Below are positions 8,787 through 18,449 of a stretch of 64,000 nucleotides of DNA, piece after piece (positions within the stretch are counted from its first letter, which is position 1; every line of letters starts with the position of its first letter). The notes beneath the pieces are model-generated. The model saw only the letters and a list, made by a program, of their open reading frames with translations, was not told the DNA's origin and did not search any database. The stretch is from Thiothrix fructosivorans (lineage in GTDB: Bacteria; Pseudomonadota; Gammaproteobacteria; Thiotrichales; Thiotrichaceae), in assembly GCF_017349355.1 (NCBI RefSeq), contig NZ_JAFMPM010000005.1, positions 310,001-374,000 of the forward strand, in the 5' to 3' direction. Position numbers and translations under genes: made by a program.

Positions 8787-9908
8787 TTGATTACGCAACT
8801 TGTAACCGCTCGCCGTGAATTGCGTGATATTGTCCCAGCATGGGATGTACTCACACGCGAATCCCTTGAACCTAACGTTTTCTACGAAAGTTGGGCATTG
8901 TTACCCGCGTTAGAGGCGTTAGCCACTCAGGATAACGTGGCTGTCTTGCTTGTCTGGTCAGATGCGGCACACTCCCGTTTAACGGGGCTGTTTCCCATGA
9001 TACAACAGCATACCTACCAAAAATTCCCCGCCTGCCATTGGCTTAACTGGTTGCATCCGCATTGTCCGTTGGGTACGCCCTTGGTACATAAGTTGTATGC
9101 CACCGAAACCTTGCAAGCCTTGTTTGACTGGCTGCATGAGCATTCAGGGGCATTGGCGTTTTCACTCAATAAAGTGCCCGCTGACGGTGAGTTTGCTCGA
9201 CATTTACGGCTGTGCGCTCAACAACATGGCTGTTTATTGAATGAACGTGATACGTGGGCACGGGCGTTATTGACAGCGGGTATTTCTGGTGAAGATTATG
9301 TAACGACGCATCAACGCAAAAAGAAACGCAAAGAATACAGCCGTTTGCGGCGACGGCTTGAGGATCTTGGTAAGGTTGAATTTCAAGCCTTACTGCCAGG
9401 GCAAGGGCAGGGTTTGAGTGATTGGATCAAGGATTTTTTACACCTAGAGGAAAAAGGTTGGAAAGGACGTGCCTTGACCGCGATGAGTTGCGCTTACGGA
9501 GAACGTGAATTTGCGGAAAACTTGATCCGTAATGCAGCAGCTCACGGACAACTGATGATGTTGCGCTTGTTATTGGATGGTAAACCGATTGCCGTCAAGT
9601 TAAACCTGACCAGTGCAACGCATGGCAGTTACGCGCTGAAAATTGCTTACCACGAGGATTATGCGGCGTATTCGCCCGGTGTCTTGCTGGAGCTAGAAAA
9701 TATTTATCGCACCCTTGATGACACACCGCTGGAATGGATGGATTCCTGCGCGATTCCCAATCATCCAATGATCGACCATTTATGGCCTGAGCGTCGCAAG
9801 ATGGTGAACTTTCACCTGAGTACTCCGCGCGTGTTGAGCAAGCCCTTATTGCATACCATGCAGTTTGTCAAAACGGTTTACCAGTATTACCAAGGCACAC
9901 GCGTGTGA
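8787..9908 (+). CDS. GNAT-type acyltransferase (FemAB/BioF2-like domain)
   Basis: 373 residues starting at TTG (8787). The C-terminal half matches the double-GNAT 'acetyltransferase involved in cellulose biosynthesis' type: KKKRKEYSRLRRRLEDLG, DFLHLEEKGWKGRALTAM, LLLDGKPIAVKLNLTSATHG, KIAYHEDYAAYSPGVLLELE. Such enzymes move acyl or aminoacyl groups to sugars, peptides or lipids, but the substrate here is unknown. Its stop overlaps the GTG start of the cupin-like gene (GTGA), so the two are coupled. Confidence 0.7.
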   Translation: MITQLVTARRELRDIVPAWDVLTRESLEPNVFYESWALLPALEALATQDNVAVLLVWSDAAHSRLTGLFPMIQQHTYQKFPACHWLNWLHPHCPLGTPLVHKLYATETLQALFDWLHEHSGALAFSLNKVPADGEFARHLRLCAQQHGCLLNERDTWARALLTAGISGEDYVTTHQRKKKRKEYSRLRRRLEDLGKVEFQALLPGQGQGLSDWIKDFLHLEEKGWKGRALTAMSCAYGEREFAENLIRNAAAHGQLMMLRLLLDGKPIAVKLNLTSATHGSYALKIAYHEDYAAYSPGVLLELENIYRTLDDTPLEWMDSCAIPNHPMIDHLWPERRKMVNFHLSTPRVLSKPLLHTMQFVKTVYQYYQGTRV

Positions 9909-10756
9909 AGTGTTTAACGATTCAACCGAAACGTTTTAACCAACATTTTCCTGACAGCGGCTTTACGCTGCAACACCATTTGGCGAGTTTGGGGGCGTTT
10001 GCATTACCCGCGTTGCTGGCATTGAGTCGGCGAATGCCCGCAGATAGCGTGGAGTACAACGCGGGCACACTCGTACCGGGGCAAGATCCCGCTGCGACCC
10101 CGCGTAATGGTTTGAGTATTGAGGAAACCATCGAACGCATTGAACATTGCCAATCGTGGTTGGTGTTGAAGCATGTGGAGCGTGAGCCTATCTACAAAGC
10201 CTTGCTGGATGCGTGTTTGGATGAACTGTACCCTCATGCAGCGCAATCATTGAGCGGCTTGCATGATCGGGCAGCTTTCATTTTTATTACGTCACCGGAC
10301 AGTGTTACGCCGTTTCATTTTGACCCAGAATATAATTTCTTGCTGCAAATTCGTGGCGAGAAAACCATGCACCAATTCGATAAATACGACCGTGGCATCC
10401 TGCCGGAAGCAGCGATTGAAGAAAAGTACGTGTATGCGTCATCACACCGTAACCAGCCGTTTCAGGAGGCGTTCCAAGCCAAGGCGCACACGTTTACCCT
10501 GAAACCCGGTGATGGTTTGTTTGTGCCAATCAATGCACCGCATTGGGTGCAGAATGGCAAGGAAGTGTCGGTATCGTTCAGCATCACGTTCCATTCAGAA
10601 CAGTCTGATCGGATTGCACGGCTATATAAATTGAATGGCTTGCTGCGCCGTAAGTTGGGGATAACCCCAACTCCGGTTGGTCAACAGCCACGTAAAGATG
10701 CGTTAAAGCATGGCGGTATTATGGCGTTACGTCAGTTGAAAAGCTTGTGGGTTTAA
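9905..10756 (+). CDS. Cupin-like (JmjC-fold) protein, probable Fe(II)/2-oxoglutarate oxygenase relative
   Basis: 283 residues, GTG start overlapping the GNAT gene. The metal-binding HxD motif is seen in [15 protein letters not shown] (near residues 135-150), and the distal His in [16 protein letters not shown] (near 202-217), the JmjC/cupin_8 arrangement. These enzymes hydroxylate proteins or small molecules. Pairing with an acyltransferase suggests both act on one product, but no pathway is evident. Its TAA overlaps the convergent glgC stop. Confidence 0.7.
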   Translation: MKCLTIQPKRFNQHFPDSGFTLQHHLASLGAFALPALLALSRRMPADSVEYNAGTLVPGQDPAATPRNGLSIEETIERIEHCQSWLVLKHVEREPIYKALLDACLDELYPHAAQSLSGLHDRAAFIFITSPDSVTPFHFDPEYNFLLQIRGEKTMHQFDKYDRGILPEAAIEEKYVYASSHRNQPFQEAFQAKAHTFTLKPGDGLFVPINAPHWVQNGKEVSVSFSITFHSEQSDRIARLYKLNGLLRRKLGITPTPVGQQPRKDALKHGGIMALRQLKSLWV

Positions 10757-12021
10757 CCAACACTGGCTGAACCCTTTTGCCCCAGCATTTCCGGCGTGAC
10801 TAAGGTAATGCCATTGGGGGTAACACGGAAACGTTTCGCATCCAATTCGCGATCTTCGCCAATTACCGTACCTGCGGGTAATTGACAACCCCGATCAATT
10901 ACCGCTCGCGTAATGCGGCAGTGTCGCCCAATTTGCGCTTCAGGTAAGACTACCGAGTCTTGTACAGTGCTGTACGAATGCACTTTGACGTTCGAAAACA
11001 GCAATGAATTGATCACGCTTGCGCCCGAAATAACGCACCCTGCGGAAACCACTGAATCCAGCGCTTTGCCTTCGCGACCCGGATCGCGGAACACGAATTT
11101 GGCGGAGGGTAACTGACGGTGATAGGTGAGAATCGGCCATGTTTCGTCATACAAATTCAGTTCTGGGTTGACGGAGACCAATTCCATATTGGCTTCCCAG
11201 AAGGCATCAATCGTACCCACATCGCGCCAGTATGGTTGTTTGCCAGTGATTGGATCACGGAACGGGTAAGCATACACGGCGTGTTCAGCAATGATGGACG
11301 GGATAATGTCTTTACCAAAATCACGGCTAGAATCGGGATTTTCAGCATCTTTATGCAATTGTTCAAACAGAAAATCGGTGTTAAAAATATAGTTACCCAT
11401 CGAGGCTAGTGCGGTATCGCTCGATCCCGGCATCGGTTGTGGATGCTCAGGTTTTTCATCGAAAGCCACTACGCGGTGGTTGTCATCCACCGTCATCACG
11501 CCAAAGCCTTTGGCCTCTTCTAGCGATACACCCACGCACGCCACGGTCATATCCGCGCCGTTTTCGACGTGGTAAGCCAGCATTTCGCCATAATCCATTT
11601 TGTAAACATGGTCGCCTGACAGCACCAATACGTATTTGGGGCGCAAGGTTTCCACAATGTCGAGGTTTTGGTAAATCGCATCGGCTGTGCCTGCATACCA
11701 GTTGCCCGTGGTGCGTTGCGAAGCAGGCAATACTTCCACGAATTCGCCCAATTCAGTGCGGAAATTCGACCAGCCATGCACCAGATGGCGGATCAGGGAA
11801 TGCGCTTTGTATTGGGTCAAAACACCGATTTTGCGAATACCGGAGTTGACGCAATTGGACAGCGGAAAGTCAATAATGCGAAATTTCCCCCCGAAATAGA
11901 CGGCAGGCTTAGCACGGCGGTCAGTCAGTTCATATAAACGTGAGCCGCGCCCACCTGCTAGTACCAGCGCTAGCGTTTCCCGCGTTAGCAGGCTGATAAA
12001 GCGAGGGTTGTTAGTTGTCAT
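10753..12021 (-). CDS. glgC: Glucose-1-phosphate adenylyltransferase
   Basis: 422 residues, the full bacterial length. It makes ADP-glucose for glycogen synthesis. Motifs: [20 protein letters not shown] (allosteric and catalytic N-terminus), [42 protein letters not shown] (catalytic Asp), [12 protein letters not shown], and a left-handed beta-helix C-terminus with hexapeptide-like repeats. It lies alone here, without glgA, glgB or glgP. Its stop overlaps the stop of the convergent cupin gene. Confidence 0.95.
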   Translation of the reverse strand: MTTNNPRFISLLTRETLALVLAGGRGSRLYELTDRRAKPAVYFGGKFRIIDFPLSNCVNSGIRKIGVLTQYKAHSLIRHLVHGWSNFRTELGEFVEVLPASQRTTGNWYAGTADAIYQNLDIVETLRPKYVLVLSGDHVYKMDYGEMLAYHVENGADMTVACVGVSLEEAKGFGVMTVDDNHRVVAFDEKPEHPQPMPGSSDTALASMGNYIFNTDFLFEQLHKDAENPDSSRDFGKDIIPSIIAEHAVYAYPFRDPITGKQPYWRDVGTIDAFWEANMELVSVNPELNLYDETWPILTYHRQLPSAKFVFRDPGREGKALDSVVSAGCVISGASVINSLLFSNVKVHSYSTVQDSVVLPEAQIGRHCRITRAVIDRGCQLPAGTVIGEDRELDAKRFRVTPNGITLVTPEMLGQKGSASVG

Positions 12022-12117
12022 TCAATACGCTCCACAGTCAGTTACTTATTCGTTTAACTGTACGCTGGATTGGCTTCAGTTTCATTACGTGGGGTCAAGA
12101 AAGCATGGGGATTTTCT

Positions 12118-13161
12118 TTAGTCGTACAACATAATGTCGCCAATCGATTGCGCCCACTGCGCAAATGCTGGAATCGCGAACATCTCATCGCCCACCGCCC
12201 GCAGCATATCCGACACCAACATCACGCCCATTTCCTTCAACGGAAATGCCTTGGCGTAGTTGAGGATATGTCCGTAAACCACGGCGGCTTCCGGTGTGCC
12301 TTTGGCGCGAATCGCCCGACCCACTAGCGACGACGCGACCGCGTATTGCAAATCCACTTCCTTGGGCGCTTTGATGTCTTCGCCACGCAAAATCGCATCC
12401 AAATCCGGCATTTGATCGAGGCTATCCACAAACGCTTTCAGCTCAATCCCCGCAGCAGGTCCCACGCAGGCTTGCAACGTTCCCAGCAACAAGGCGGGTG
12501 AATCGCTAAATTTTTGCAACGCCCGATGCGCAAATTCCCATGAACGCGGGGTCGGAAACGCGACCGGATTATGTGCCGGATCAAATTTAAACAACTGTTC
12601 GGGGCGGAAGCGCAAAAAGCCGATAATGCGTTCGTCGATATTATTTTTGTACGCCCATGCTACCCAGTCATCCAGATTTAAATCGACTTCAAAGTGTGAA
12701 AAGCGGTTCGCCAGCGGGGCAGGCATGGTGTAAGTCACGCCTCGGTCGCCTTGGCGATTGCCTGCTGCAAAAATTGCCCAGCCATCCGGTACGCGGTAAT
12801 CGCCGAGTCGCCGATCCAAAATCAACTGGTAGGCGGCGGCGGACACGCTGGGTACGGCGGAGGTGATTTCATCCAGAAACAGGATGCCTTGTTTACCGTG
12901 GCGTTCCTCATTGGGCAGCATGGACGGGATTGCCCATTCCACCAGTGCGTTGTCACGGAAAGGGATGCCGCGTAAGTCGCTTGGTTCCATCTGCGACAAG
13001 CGCACGTCAATCACGGGTATGCCATGCCGCACGCCAACTTGTGCAATGATTTGCGACTTGCCGACACCGGGTGCACCCCACAACATCACGGGGGTGTGAT
13101 GCCCCGCCAACGTGCCGAGAAATTCTTTATCGAGGATGGAACTGAGCGAGCTTGGGCGCAT
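12118..13161 (-). CDS. MoxR-family AAA+ ATPase
   Basis: 347 residues. Walker A is MLWGAPGVGKSQI (about residues 26-38) and Walker B GILFLDEIT (near 92-100); sensor-like FAAGNRQGDRGV and arginine-containing FSHFEVDLNLDDWV follow. MoxR ATPases remodel or activate metalloenzymes, usually beside a VWA-domain (CoxE-like) partner. None is adjacent: downstream on the same strand is glgC after 96 bases, and upstream is the divergent smpB. The AGGATTTCCT before ATG 13161 supports the start. Confidence 0.85.
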   Translation of the reverse strand: MRPSSLSSILDKEFLGTLAGHHTPVMLWGAPGVGKSQIIAQVGVRHGIPVIDVRLSQMEPSDLRGIPFRDNALVEWAIPSMLPNEERHGKQGILFLDEITSAVPSVSAAAYQLILDRRLGDYRVPDGWAIFAAGNRQGDRGVTYTMPAPLANRFSHFEVDLNLDDWVAWAYKNNIDERIIGFLRFRPEQLFKFDPAHNPVAFPTPRSWEFAHRALQKFSDSPALLLGTLQACVGPAAGIELKAFVDSLDQMPDLDAILRGEDIKAPKEVDLQYAVASSLVGRAIRAKGTPEAAVVYGHILNYAKAFPLKEMGVMLVSDMLRAVGDEMFAIPAFAQWAQSIGDIMLYD

Positions 13162-13278
13162 AGGAAATCCTTATTCTGTCGTCACAAAGCGTCCGATCAT
13201 ACGGCTTGCTGACAAAGGTGTGCAAATTGACGCAAAACCCGCGTATCATTTCACGTTTTCGTAACCTTTAACACGATC

Positions 13279-13761
13279 ATGGCAAAGACACCCAAAAAGA
13301 AAAGTACCCCCGGTCAAAAAACCATTGCCCTGAACAAACAGGCACGCCACGACTATTACATTGAACAAACCTACGAGGCGGGCATGGTCTTGCAAGGTTG
13401 GGAAATCAAAAGTCTGCGTGAAGGGCGTGTGCAACTCAAAGAAAGCTACGTGATTAATGATAAGGGCGAGATGTTTTTATTTGGAGCGCACATTAGCGCC
13501 TTGCTCTCCGCCTCCACGCATATCATCCCAGAGTCCACCCGTACCCGTAAATTGCTGCTGCACGGCAATGAGATTTTTAAAATCAATGTCGCGGTGGATC
13601 GCAAAGGTTATGCCGTTGTGCCGCTGGCGTTGTATTGGAAAAATAACCGCGTCAAACTCGAAATCGGCTTAGGCAAAGGCAAACAACAACACGACAAACG
13701 TGAGAGCGAAAAAGAGCGCGATTGGGGACGTGAAAAAGACCGTATCATGAAGCGACATTAA
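13279..13761 (+). CDS. smpB: SsrA-binding protein
   Basis: 160 residues. It binds tmRNA and brings it to stalled ribosomes for trans-translation. Motifs: [32 protein letters not shown], of which the core [19 protein letters not shown] is typical, then LFGAHIS, and the basic tail [24 protein letters not shown] shortened here. tmRNA itself (ssrA) is not seen nearby. It is divergent from the MoxR gene. Confidence 0.95.
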   Translation: MAKTPKKKSTPGQKTIALNKQARHDYYIEQTYEAGMVLQGWEIKSLREGRVQLKESYVINDKGEMFLFGAHISALLSASTHIIPESTRTRKLLLHGNEIFKINVAVDRKGYAVVPLALYWKNNRVKLEIGLGKGKQQHDKRESEKERDWGREKDRIMKRH

Positions 13762-13858
13762 TGCTATTAGATGATTGGCTCAATTGCGTCTGGCATAGTA
13801 AGATCAAACCGCTTTGACTACGCTCAAAGAACCCGCATAAATCAAAGGAGAAAGAGAG

Positions 13859-14986
13859 ATGAAATCCACATTGCTTGCACTGAGTGTTGCTTTGGCGTTG
13901 AGCCTGAGCATGACTGCCCATGCTGAAGATGCTGTCACCGTTAAAATTGGTCAATCTTCTCCACTGACAGGACCTCAAGCACATATCGGTAAAGACAACG
14001 ATAACGGCGTGCGCTTGGCGATTGACGAAATCAACGCGACTAAGCCCACGATTGACGGCAAAGTAGTTACCTTTGAAGTCATGAGCGAAGACGACCAAGC
14101 CGACCCGAAAACCGCTACCATCGTTGCGCAGCGCATGATTGACGAAGGCATCGTTGGCGTCGTCGGACATTTGAATTCCGGCGCAACCATCCCCGCCTCA
14201 AAGGTCTATTCCGACAACAACATTCCACAAATCTCCCCCTCTGCCACTGCCATCAAATACACCGCCCAAGGTTACAAAACCGCGTTCCGCGTCATGACCA
14301 ATGACGAACAACAAGGCAAAGTATTGGGTGCTTATGCCGCAAAACTGGGCAAGAAAGTCGCGATCATCGATGACCAAACGGCTTACGGGCAAGGTCTGGC
14401 GGCTGAAGTTGAAAAAGCCGCTAAAGCAGCCGGTGCAGAAGTGGTTGCGGTTGAACACACCAACGACAAGGCTACCGATTTCAGCGCGATTCTGACGTCC
14501 ATCAAAGGTAAAACGCCTGATGTGATTTTCTTCGGCGGGATGGATCCACAAGCAGCACCGATTGCCAAGCAAATGCGCCAACTGGGTATGAAGGCACAAT
14601 TACTCGGTGGTGACGGGATGCAAACCCCTAAATTCATTGAGTTGGCAGGGGCAGATGCGGACGGTGCGATTGCTTCCATCCCCGGTTTGCCGATTGAAAA
14701 AATGCCAAAGGGCGCGGATTTCAAAAAGAAGTTTGAAGAAAAGTACGGACAAATCCAGTTATATGCACCGTATGCGTATGACGCGGCTTACGTGATGGTT
14801 GATGCAATGAAACGCGCCAATTCCACTGACCCTACCAAATACCTGCCTGAACTGGGCAAAACCAGCCTTGAAGGTGTCACCGGCAAAATCAGTTTTGATG
14901 CTAAGGGCGACTTAACCTCTGGGCCAATCACGCTGTACACCGTGAAGGGCGGTAAGTGGGAAACATTGGAGACGGTTCAGCCATAA
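13859..14986 (+). CDS. livJ: Branched-chain amino-acid ABC transporter, substrate-binding protein
   Basis: 375 residues with a signal peptide (MKSTLLALSVALALSLSMTAHA, cut before EDAVTV). It is a type I periplasmic binding fold: VKIGQSSPLTGPQAHIGKDN, VVGHLNSGATIPASKVYSD and a C-terminal lobe with YAPYAYDAAYVMVDAM, as in LivJ/LivK. It captures leucine, isoleucine, valine or related amino acids in the periplasm. AAAGGAG precedes the ATG. It is the first gene of livJHMGF. Exact ligand specificity cannot be read from sequence, and urea or amide binders (UrtA, AmiC) share the fold. Confidence 0.85.
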   Translation: MKSTLLALSVALALSLSMTAHAEDAVTVKIGQSSPLTGPQAHIGKDNDNGVRLAIDEINATKPTIDGKVVTFEVMSEDDQADPKTATIVAQRMIDEGIVGVVGHLNSGATIPASKVYSDNNIPQISPSATAIKYTAQGYKTAFRVMTNDEQQGKVLGAYAAKLGKKVAIIDDQTAYGQGLAAEVEKAAKAAGAEVVAVEHTNDKATDFSAILTSIKGKTPDVIFFGGMDPQAAPIAKQMRQLGMKAQLLGGDGMQTPKFIELAGADADGAIASIPGLPIEKMPKGADFKKKFEEKYGQIQLYAPYAYDAAYVMVDAMKRANSTDPTKYLPELGKTSLEGVTGKISFDAKGDLTSGPITLYTVKGGKWETLETVQP

Positions 14987-15918
14987 TGGATATTTTCGCA
15001 CAGCAGCTTGTTAACGGATTAGTGCTGGGCAGTGTGTATGCCTTGGTTGCGCTTGGCTACACATTGGTTTACGGCATTCTGGAATTGATCAATTTTGCCC
15101 ACGGTGAAACCACCATGATGGGGTCGATGATTGCTTTGGCGGTCATTGGCGCATTGTTTGGGGTAGCCCCCGATTTGCCGGGTATTATGATTGTGTTAGC
15201 AGGTCTGCTGGTGGCGATACCTGCGTGTATGTTGCTGGGGTATTCGATAGAGCGGGTGGCGTATCGTCCGCTACGTCATGCCCCACGGCTTGCACCGTTG
15301 ATTACCGCGATTGGCCTGTCGATTGTGTTGCAAAATGTGGCAATGCTGATTTGGGGTAAGCAATACATTGCGTTCCCCACCACGTTGTTGCCGCAAGGGC
15401 GGCATAATGTGTTTGGCGCATCCATTACCGATGTGCAAATTGCCATTCTGGTATTGACCGTGGTCATTATGTTTGGCTTGGTGACCTTGGTGAACCGTAC
15501 CCGCTTAGGGCGGGCGATGCGGGCAACCGCGCAAGCGCCAGCAGTGGCGCAATTGATGGGGGTTAACGTTAACGCGGTGATTTCCTCGACGTTTATTATT
15601 GGCTCGGCACTCGCAGCGATTGCGGGTGTGATGGTCAGTGCAAATTACGGACAAGCCCATTATTACATGGGCTTTTTATTGGGTTTGAAAGCCTTCTCGG
15701 CGGCGGTCTTGGGCGGGATCGGCAACCTTGCGGGTGCGATGCTCGGCGGCTTATTGCTGGGGGTACTCGAAGCCTTGGGCGCGGGTTATATTGGCGATTT
15801 GACCGGCGGTTTCTTGGGAAGTCACTATCAAGATATTTTCGCCTTCTTGGTGTTGATCTTAGTATTAACACTGAAACCATCAGGCTTGCTGGGGAGTAGA
15901 AGCGTTGAACGTGCTTGA
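14986..15918 (+). CDS. livH: Branched-chain amino-acid ABC transporter permease
   Basis: 310 residues, mostly hydrophobic with about eight membrane spans. The family opening QLVNGLVLGSVYALVALGYT and NFAHGE loop are clear, and the EAA-type coupling region near ALGAGYIGDLTGG is present. The ATG sits in TAATG, overlapping the livJ stop by one base, which fixes the start over an in-frame codon inside livJ. It forms the inner-membrane channel with LivM. Confidence 0.9.
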   Translation: MDIFAQQLVNGLVLGSVYALVALGYTLVYGILELINFAHGETTMMGSMIALAVIGALFGVAPDLPGIMIVLAGLLVAIPACMLLGYSIERVAYRPLRHAPRLAPLITAIGLSIVLQNVAMLIWGKQYIAFPTTLLPQGRHNVFGASITDVQIAILVLTVVIMFGLVTLVNRTRLGRAMRATAQAPAVAQLMGVNVNAVISSTFIIGSALAAIAGVMVSANYGQAHYYMGFLLGLKAFSAAVLGGIGNLAGAMLGGLLLGVLEALGAGYIGDLTGGFLGSHYQDIFAFLVLILVLTLKPSGLLGSRSVERA

Positions 15919-16972
15919 TTACTTGAAAGGCAAGGCTTGGCTGACCGCCGTTTTATTATTGCTGGGGTTGGTATTGCTGCCGTTTATGGTGGAAGCCAGC
16001 CTCGGTAAATCGTGGCTGCGGATTCTCGATTTTGCGTTGCTCTACATCATGTTGGCTTTGGGGCTGAATATCGTGGTGGGTTACGCGGGCTTGTTGGATT
16101 TGGGCTACGTCGCGTTCTATGCGGTGGGGGCGTATTGTTGGGCATTACTGGCTTCGCCGCATTTTGGGCTGAATTTGCCGTTTTGGGTGATTTTGCCCAC
16201 GGGGGCTGCGATTGCAGGTTTGTTTGGGGTATTGCTGGGAACGCCGACGCTGCGCTTACGCGGGGATTATTTGGCGATTGTGACGCTGGGTTTCGGGGAA
16301 ATTATCCGTATTTTCCTGAATAATTTGAACGCGCCGGTCAACATTACCAATGGGCCGCAAGGCATTACCCAGATTGAGCCGGTCACGATTGCGGGGCTTT
16401 CATTGGGCAAGACGCAAGAAATTTTCGGTATCACGTTTTCTTCCCCGCATTTGTATTACTACCTGTTTTTGCTGTTTGTGGCATTGGTGGTATTTGTGTG
16501 TATGCGGCTAGAAAATTCGCGCATCGGGCGGGCGTGGGTGGCAATCCGTGAAGATGAAATGGCGGCGGCAGCGGCGGGCATCAATACCCGTAACATCAAG
16601 CTATTGGCGTTTGCAATGGGTGCAACCTTTGGTGGTTTGAGCGGCGGTTTGTTTGCCAGCTTCCAAGGCTTTGTTAGCCCGGAAAGTTTTAATTTGATGG
16701 AATCCATCATGATCCTCAGCATGATTGTGCTGGGGGGCATGGGCAATATTTACGGGGTGATTTTAGGCGCGTTGCTGGTGACGATGATCCCGGAAGCCTT
16801 GCGCTATACCGGCGATTTGCAGCGGGCTGTGTTTGGCGAAGTATTTATTGATCCGGCAGATTTGCGCATGTTGTTGTTTGGAATTGCGTTGGTATTGATG
16901 ATGCTGTTGCGTCCGGCAGGTTTGCTGCCCTCCAAACTACGGCGGCAAGAATTGGCGGAGGATGCCACATGA
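15905..16972 (+). CDS. livM: Branched-chain amino-acid ABC transporter permease
   Basis: 355 residues, second membrane subunit. Motifs: YIMLALGLNIVVGYAGLLDLGYVAF, of which GLNIVVGYAGLLDLG is diagnostic, TPTLRLRGDYLAIVTLGFGEI, and IVLGGMGNIYGVILGA. Start is TTG 15905, with GGGGAG eight bases upstream; a GTG two codons later is an alternative. It overlaps livH by 14 bases and livG by 4. Confidence 0.9.
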   Translation: MNVLDYLKGKAWLTAVLLLLGLVLLPFMVEASLGKSWLRILDFALLYIMLALGLNIVVGYAGLLDLGYVAFYAVGAYCWALLASPHFGLNLPFWVILPTGAAIAGLFGVLLGTPTLRLRGDYLAIVTLGFGEIIRIFLNNLNAPVNITNGPQGITQIEPVTIAGLSLGKTQEIFGITFSSPHLYYYLFLLFVALVVFVCMRLENSRIGRAWVAIREDEMAAAAAGINTRNIKLLAFAMGATFGGLSGGLFASFQGFVSPESFNLMESIMILSMIVLGGMGNIYGVILGALLVTMIPEALRYTGDLQRAVFGEVFIDPADLRMLLFGIALVLMMLLRPAGLLPSKLRRQELAEDAT

Positions 16973-17739
16973 GCGATTTGCTCCGCGTTGCCAATGTCTC
17001 CAAACATTTTGGCGGTATTAAGGCGCTCACCGATGTCAGTTTTACGGTGCGTAAGGGTGAAATCTTCGGGGTGATTGGCCCGAATGGGGCGGGTAAAACC
17101 ACGCTGTTCAATGCGCTGACCGGGTTGTATCAGCCGGACACGGGCGCGATTGATTTGGTGGGTACGTCCTTGTATCGGCGTAAACCGCACGAAATCCTCA
17201 AAGCAGGTTTTGCACGTACCTTCCAGAATATCCGTTTGTTCCACAATATGACCGCGCTGGAAAACGTGATGGTGGGGCGGCATACGCGCACCACGTCCGG
17301 CGTACTCGCGGCATTGCTGCACACGGCGCACAACCGCAAGGAAGAGCGGGATTGCATGGCTTATGCCCAGCAATTGCTCACCCGCGTTGGGATTGGCAAG
17401 CATACCCACACGTTGGCAAAAAACTTGTCGTATGGCGACCAACGCCGTTTGGAAATTGCGCGTGCGTTAGCCAGCGAACCGAAATTGCTGGCACTCGACG
17501 AACCTGCCGCTGGCATGAATCCTAACGAGAAAAACGCTTTGCGTGACCTGATGGTGAGTTTGCGTGAGGAAGGTTTAACCCTGATGCTGATTGAGCACGA
17601 TGTGAAACTGGTCATGGGTATTTGCGACCGCTTAGTCGTGCTGGATTACGGGCAGAAAATTGCCGAAGGTACGCCCGATGTCGTGCGCCACGATCCGAAA
17701 GTGATTGCGGCCTATTTGGGCGGGGAGGTTGTTGTATGA
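16969..17739 (+). CDS. livG: Branched-chain amino-acid ABC transporter ATP-binding protein
   Basis: 256 residues. Walker A GPNGAGKTTLFNALTG, Q-loop FQNIRLF, ABC signature LSYGDQRRLEIARAL, Walker B LLALDEPAAGMNP and the switch His in LIEHDVKLVMG are all present. It is the LivG-type ATPase of the transporter. ATG overlaps the livM stop (ATGA). Confidence 0.93.
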   Translation: MSDLLRVANVSKHFGGIKALTDVSFTVRKGEIFGVIGPNGAGKTTLFNALTGLYQPDTGAIDLVGTSLYRRKPHEILKAGFARTFQNIRLFHNMTALENVMVGRHTRTTSGVLAALLHTAHNRKEERDCMAYAQQLLTRVGIGKHTHTLAKNLSYGDQRRLEIARALASEPKLLALDEPAAGMNPNEKNALRDLMVSLREEGLTLMLIEHDVKLVMGICDRLVVLDYGQKIAEGTPDVVRHDPKVIAAYLGGEVVV

Positions 17740-18449
17740 ACCTGCTTTCCGTGCAAAACCTGTGCGTTAATTACGACAGTATTCGTGCCGTTAAAAGCAT
17801 TAGCTTTGAGGTGCAGCAAGGTGAAACTGTGTGCCTGATCGGGGCGAACGGTGCGGGTAAGACCACTACGCTGAAAACTTTGAGTGGTTTGTTACCCGCG
17901 CATTCTGGCGAGATGATGTTTGATGGCAAACGCTTGAATGCGATGCCTGCCTACCAGATTGCGGCCTTGAATTTGGCGCTTGTGCCGGAAGGGCGCGGTA
18001 TTTTCACCCGCATGACAGTGTTGGAAAACCTGCTGATGGGCGCGTACAACCGTACCGACCGCGCCAATGTGCAGCGCGAAATCAACGACATCTACGCGCT
18101 GTTACCTCGGCTGGCGGAACGTCATCAGCAACAGGCGGGGTTGCTGTCTGGCGGCGAACAGCAAATGCTGGCGCTGGCGCGTGCGATGCTTTCCAAACCG
18201 AAATTGCTGATGCTCGACGAACCCAGCATGGGGCTTGCGCCGATCATGGTGCAGACGATTTACAGCATTATCCAAACCATTGCCAAACAGGGTATTACCA
18301 TTTTGCTTGTGGAACAGAATGTGCGGCTGGCACTCGGCATTAGCCAGCGCGGTTATGTGATGGAACACGGCGAAATTACCTTGAGCGGCGCATCCCAGAC
18401 CCTTGCGGATGACCCCGCTGTCCAAGCCGCTTATCTCGGTGAACTGTGA
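17736..18449 (+). CDS. livF: Branched-chain amino-acid ABC transporter ATP-binding protein
   Basis: 237 residues, the second ATPase. Walker A GANGAGKTTTLKTLSG, signature LSGGEQQMLALARAM, Walker B LLMLDEPSMGLAP and switch LVEQNVRLAL. ATG 17736 overlaps the livG stop as ATGA; longer in-frame reading into livG is not conserved sequence. Confidence 0.93.
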   Translation: MNLLSVQNLCVNYDSIRAVKSISFEVQQGETVCLIGANGAGKTTTLKTLSGLLPAHSGEMMFDGKRLNAMPAYQIAALNLALVPEGRGIFTRMTVLENLLMGAYNRTDRANVQREINDIYALLPRLAERHQQQAGLLSGGEQQMLALARAMLSKPKLLMLDEPSMGLAPIMVQTIYSIIQTIAKQGITILLVEQNVRLALGISQRGYVMEHGEITLSGASQTLADDPAVQAAYLGEL

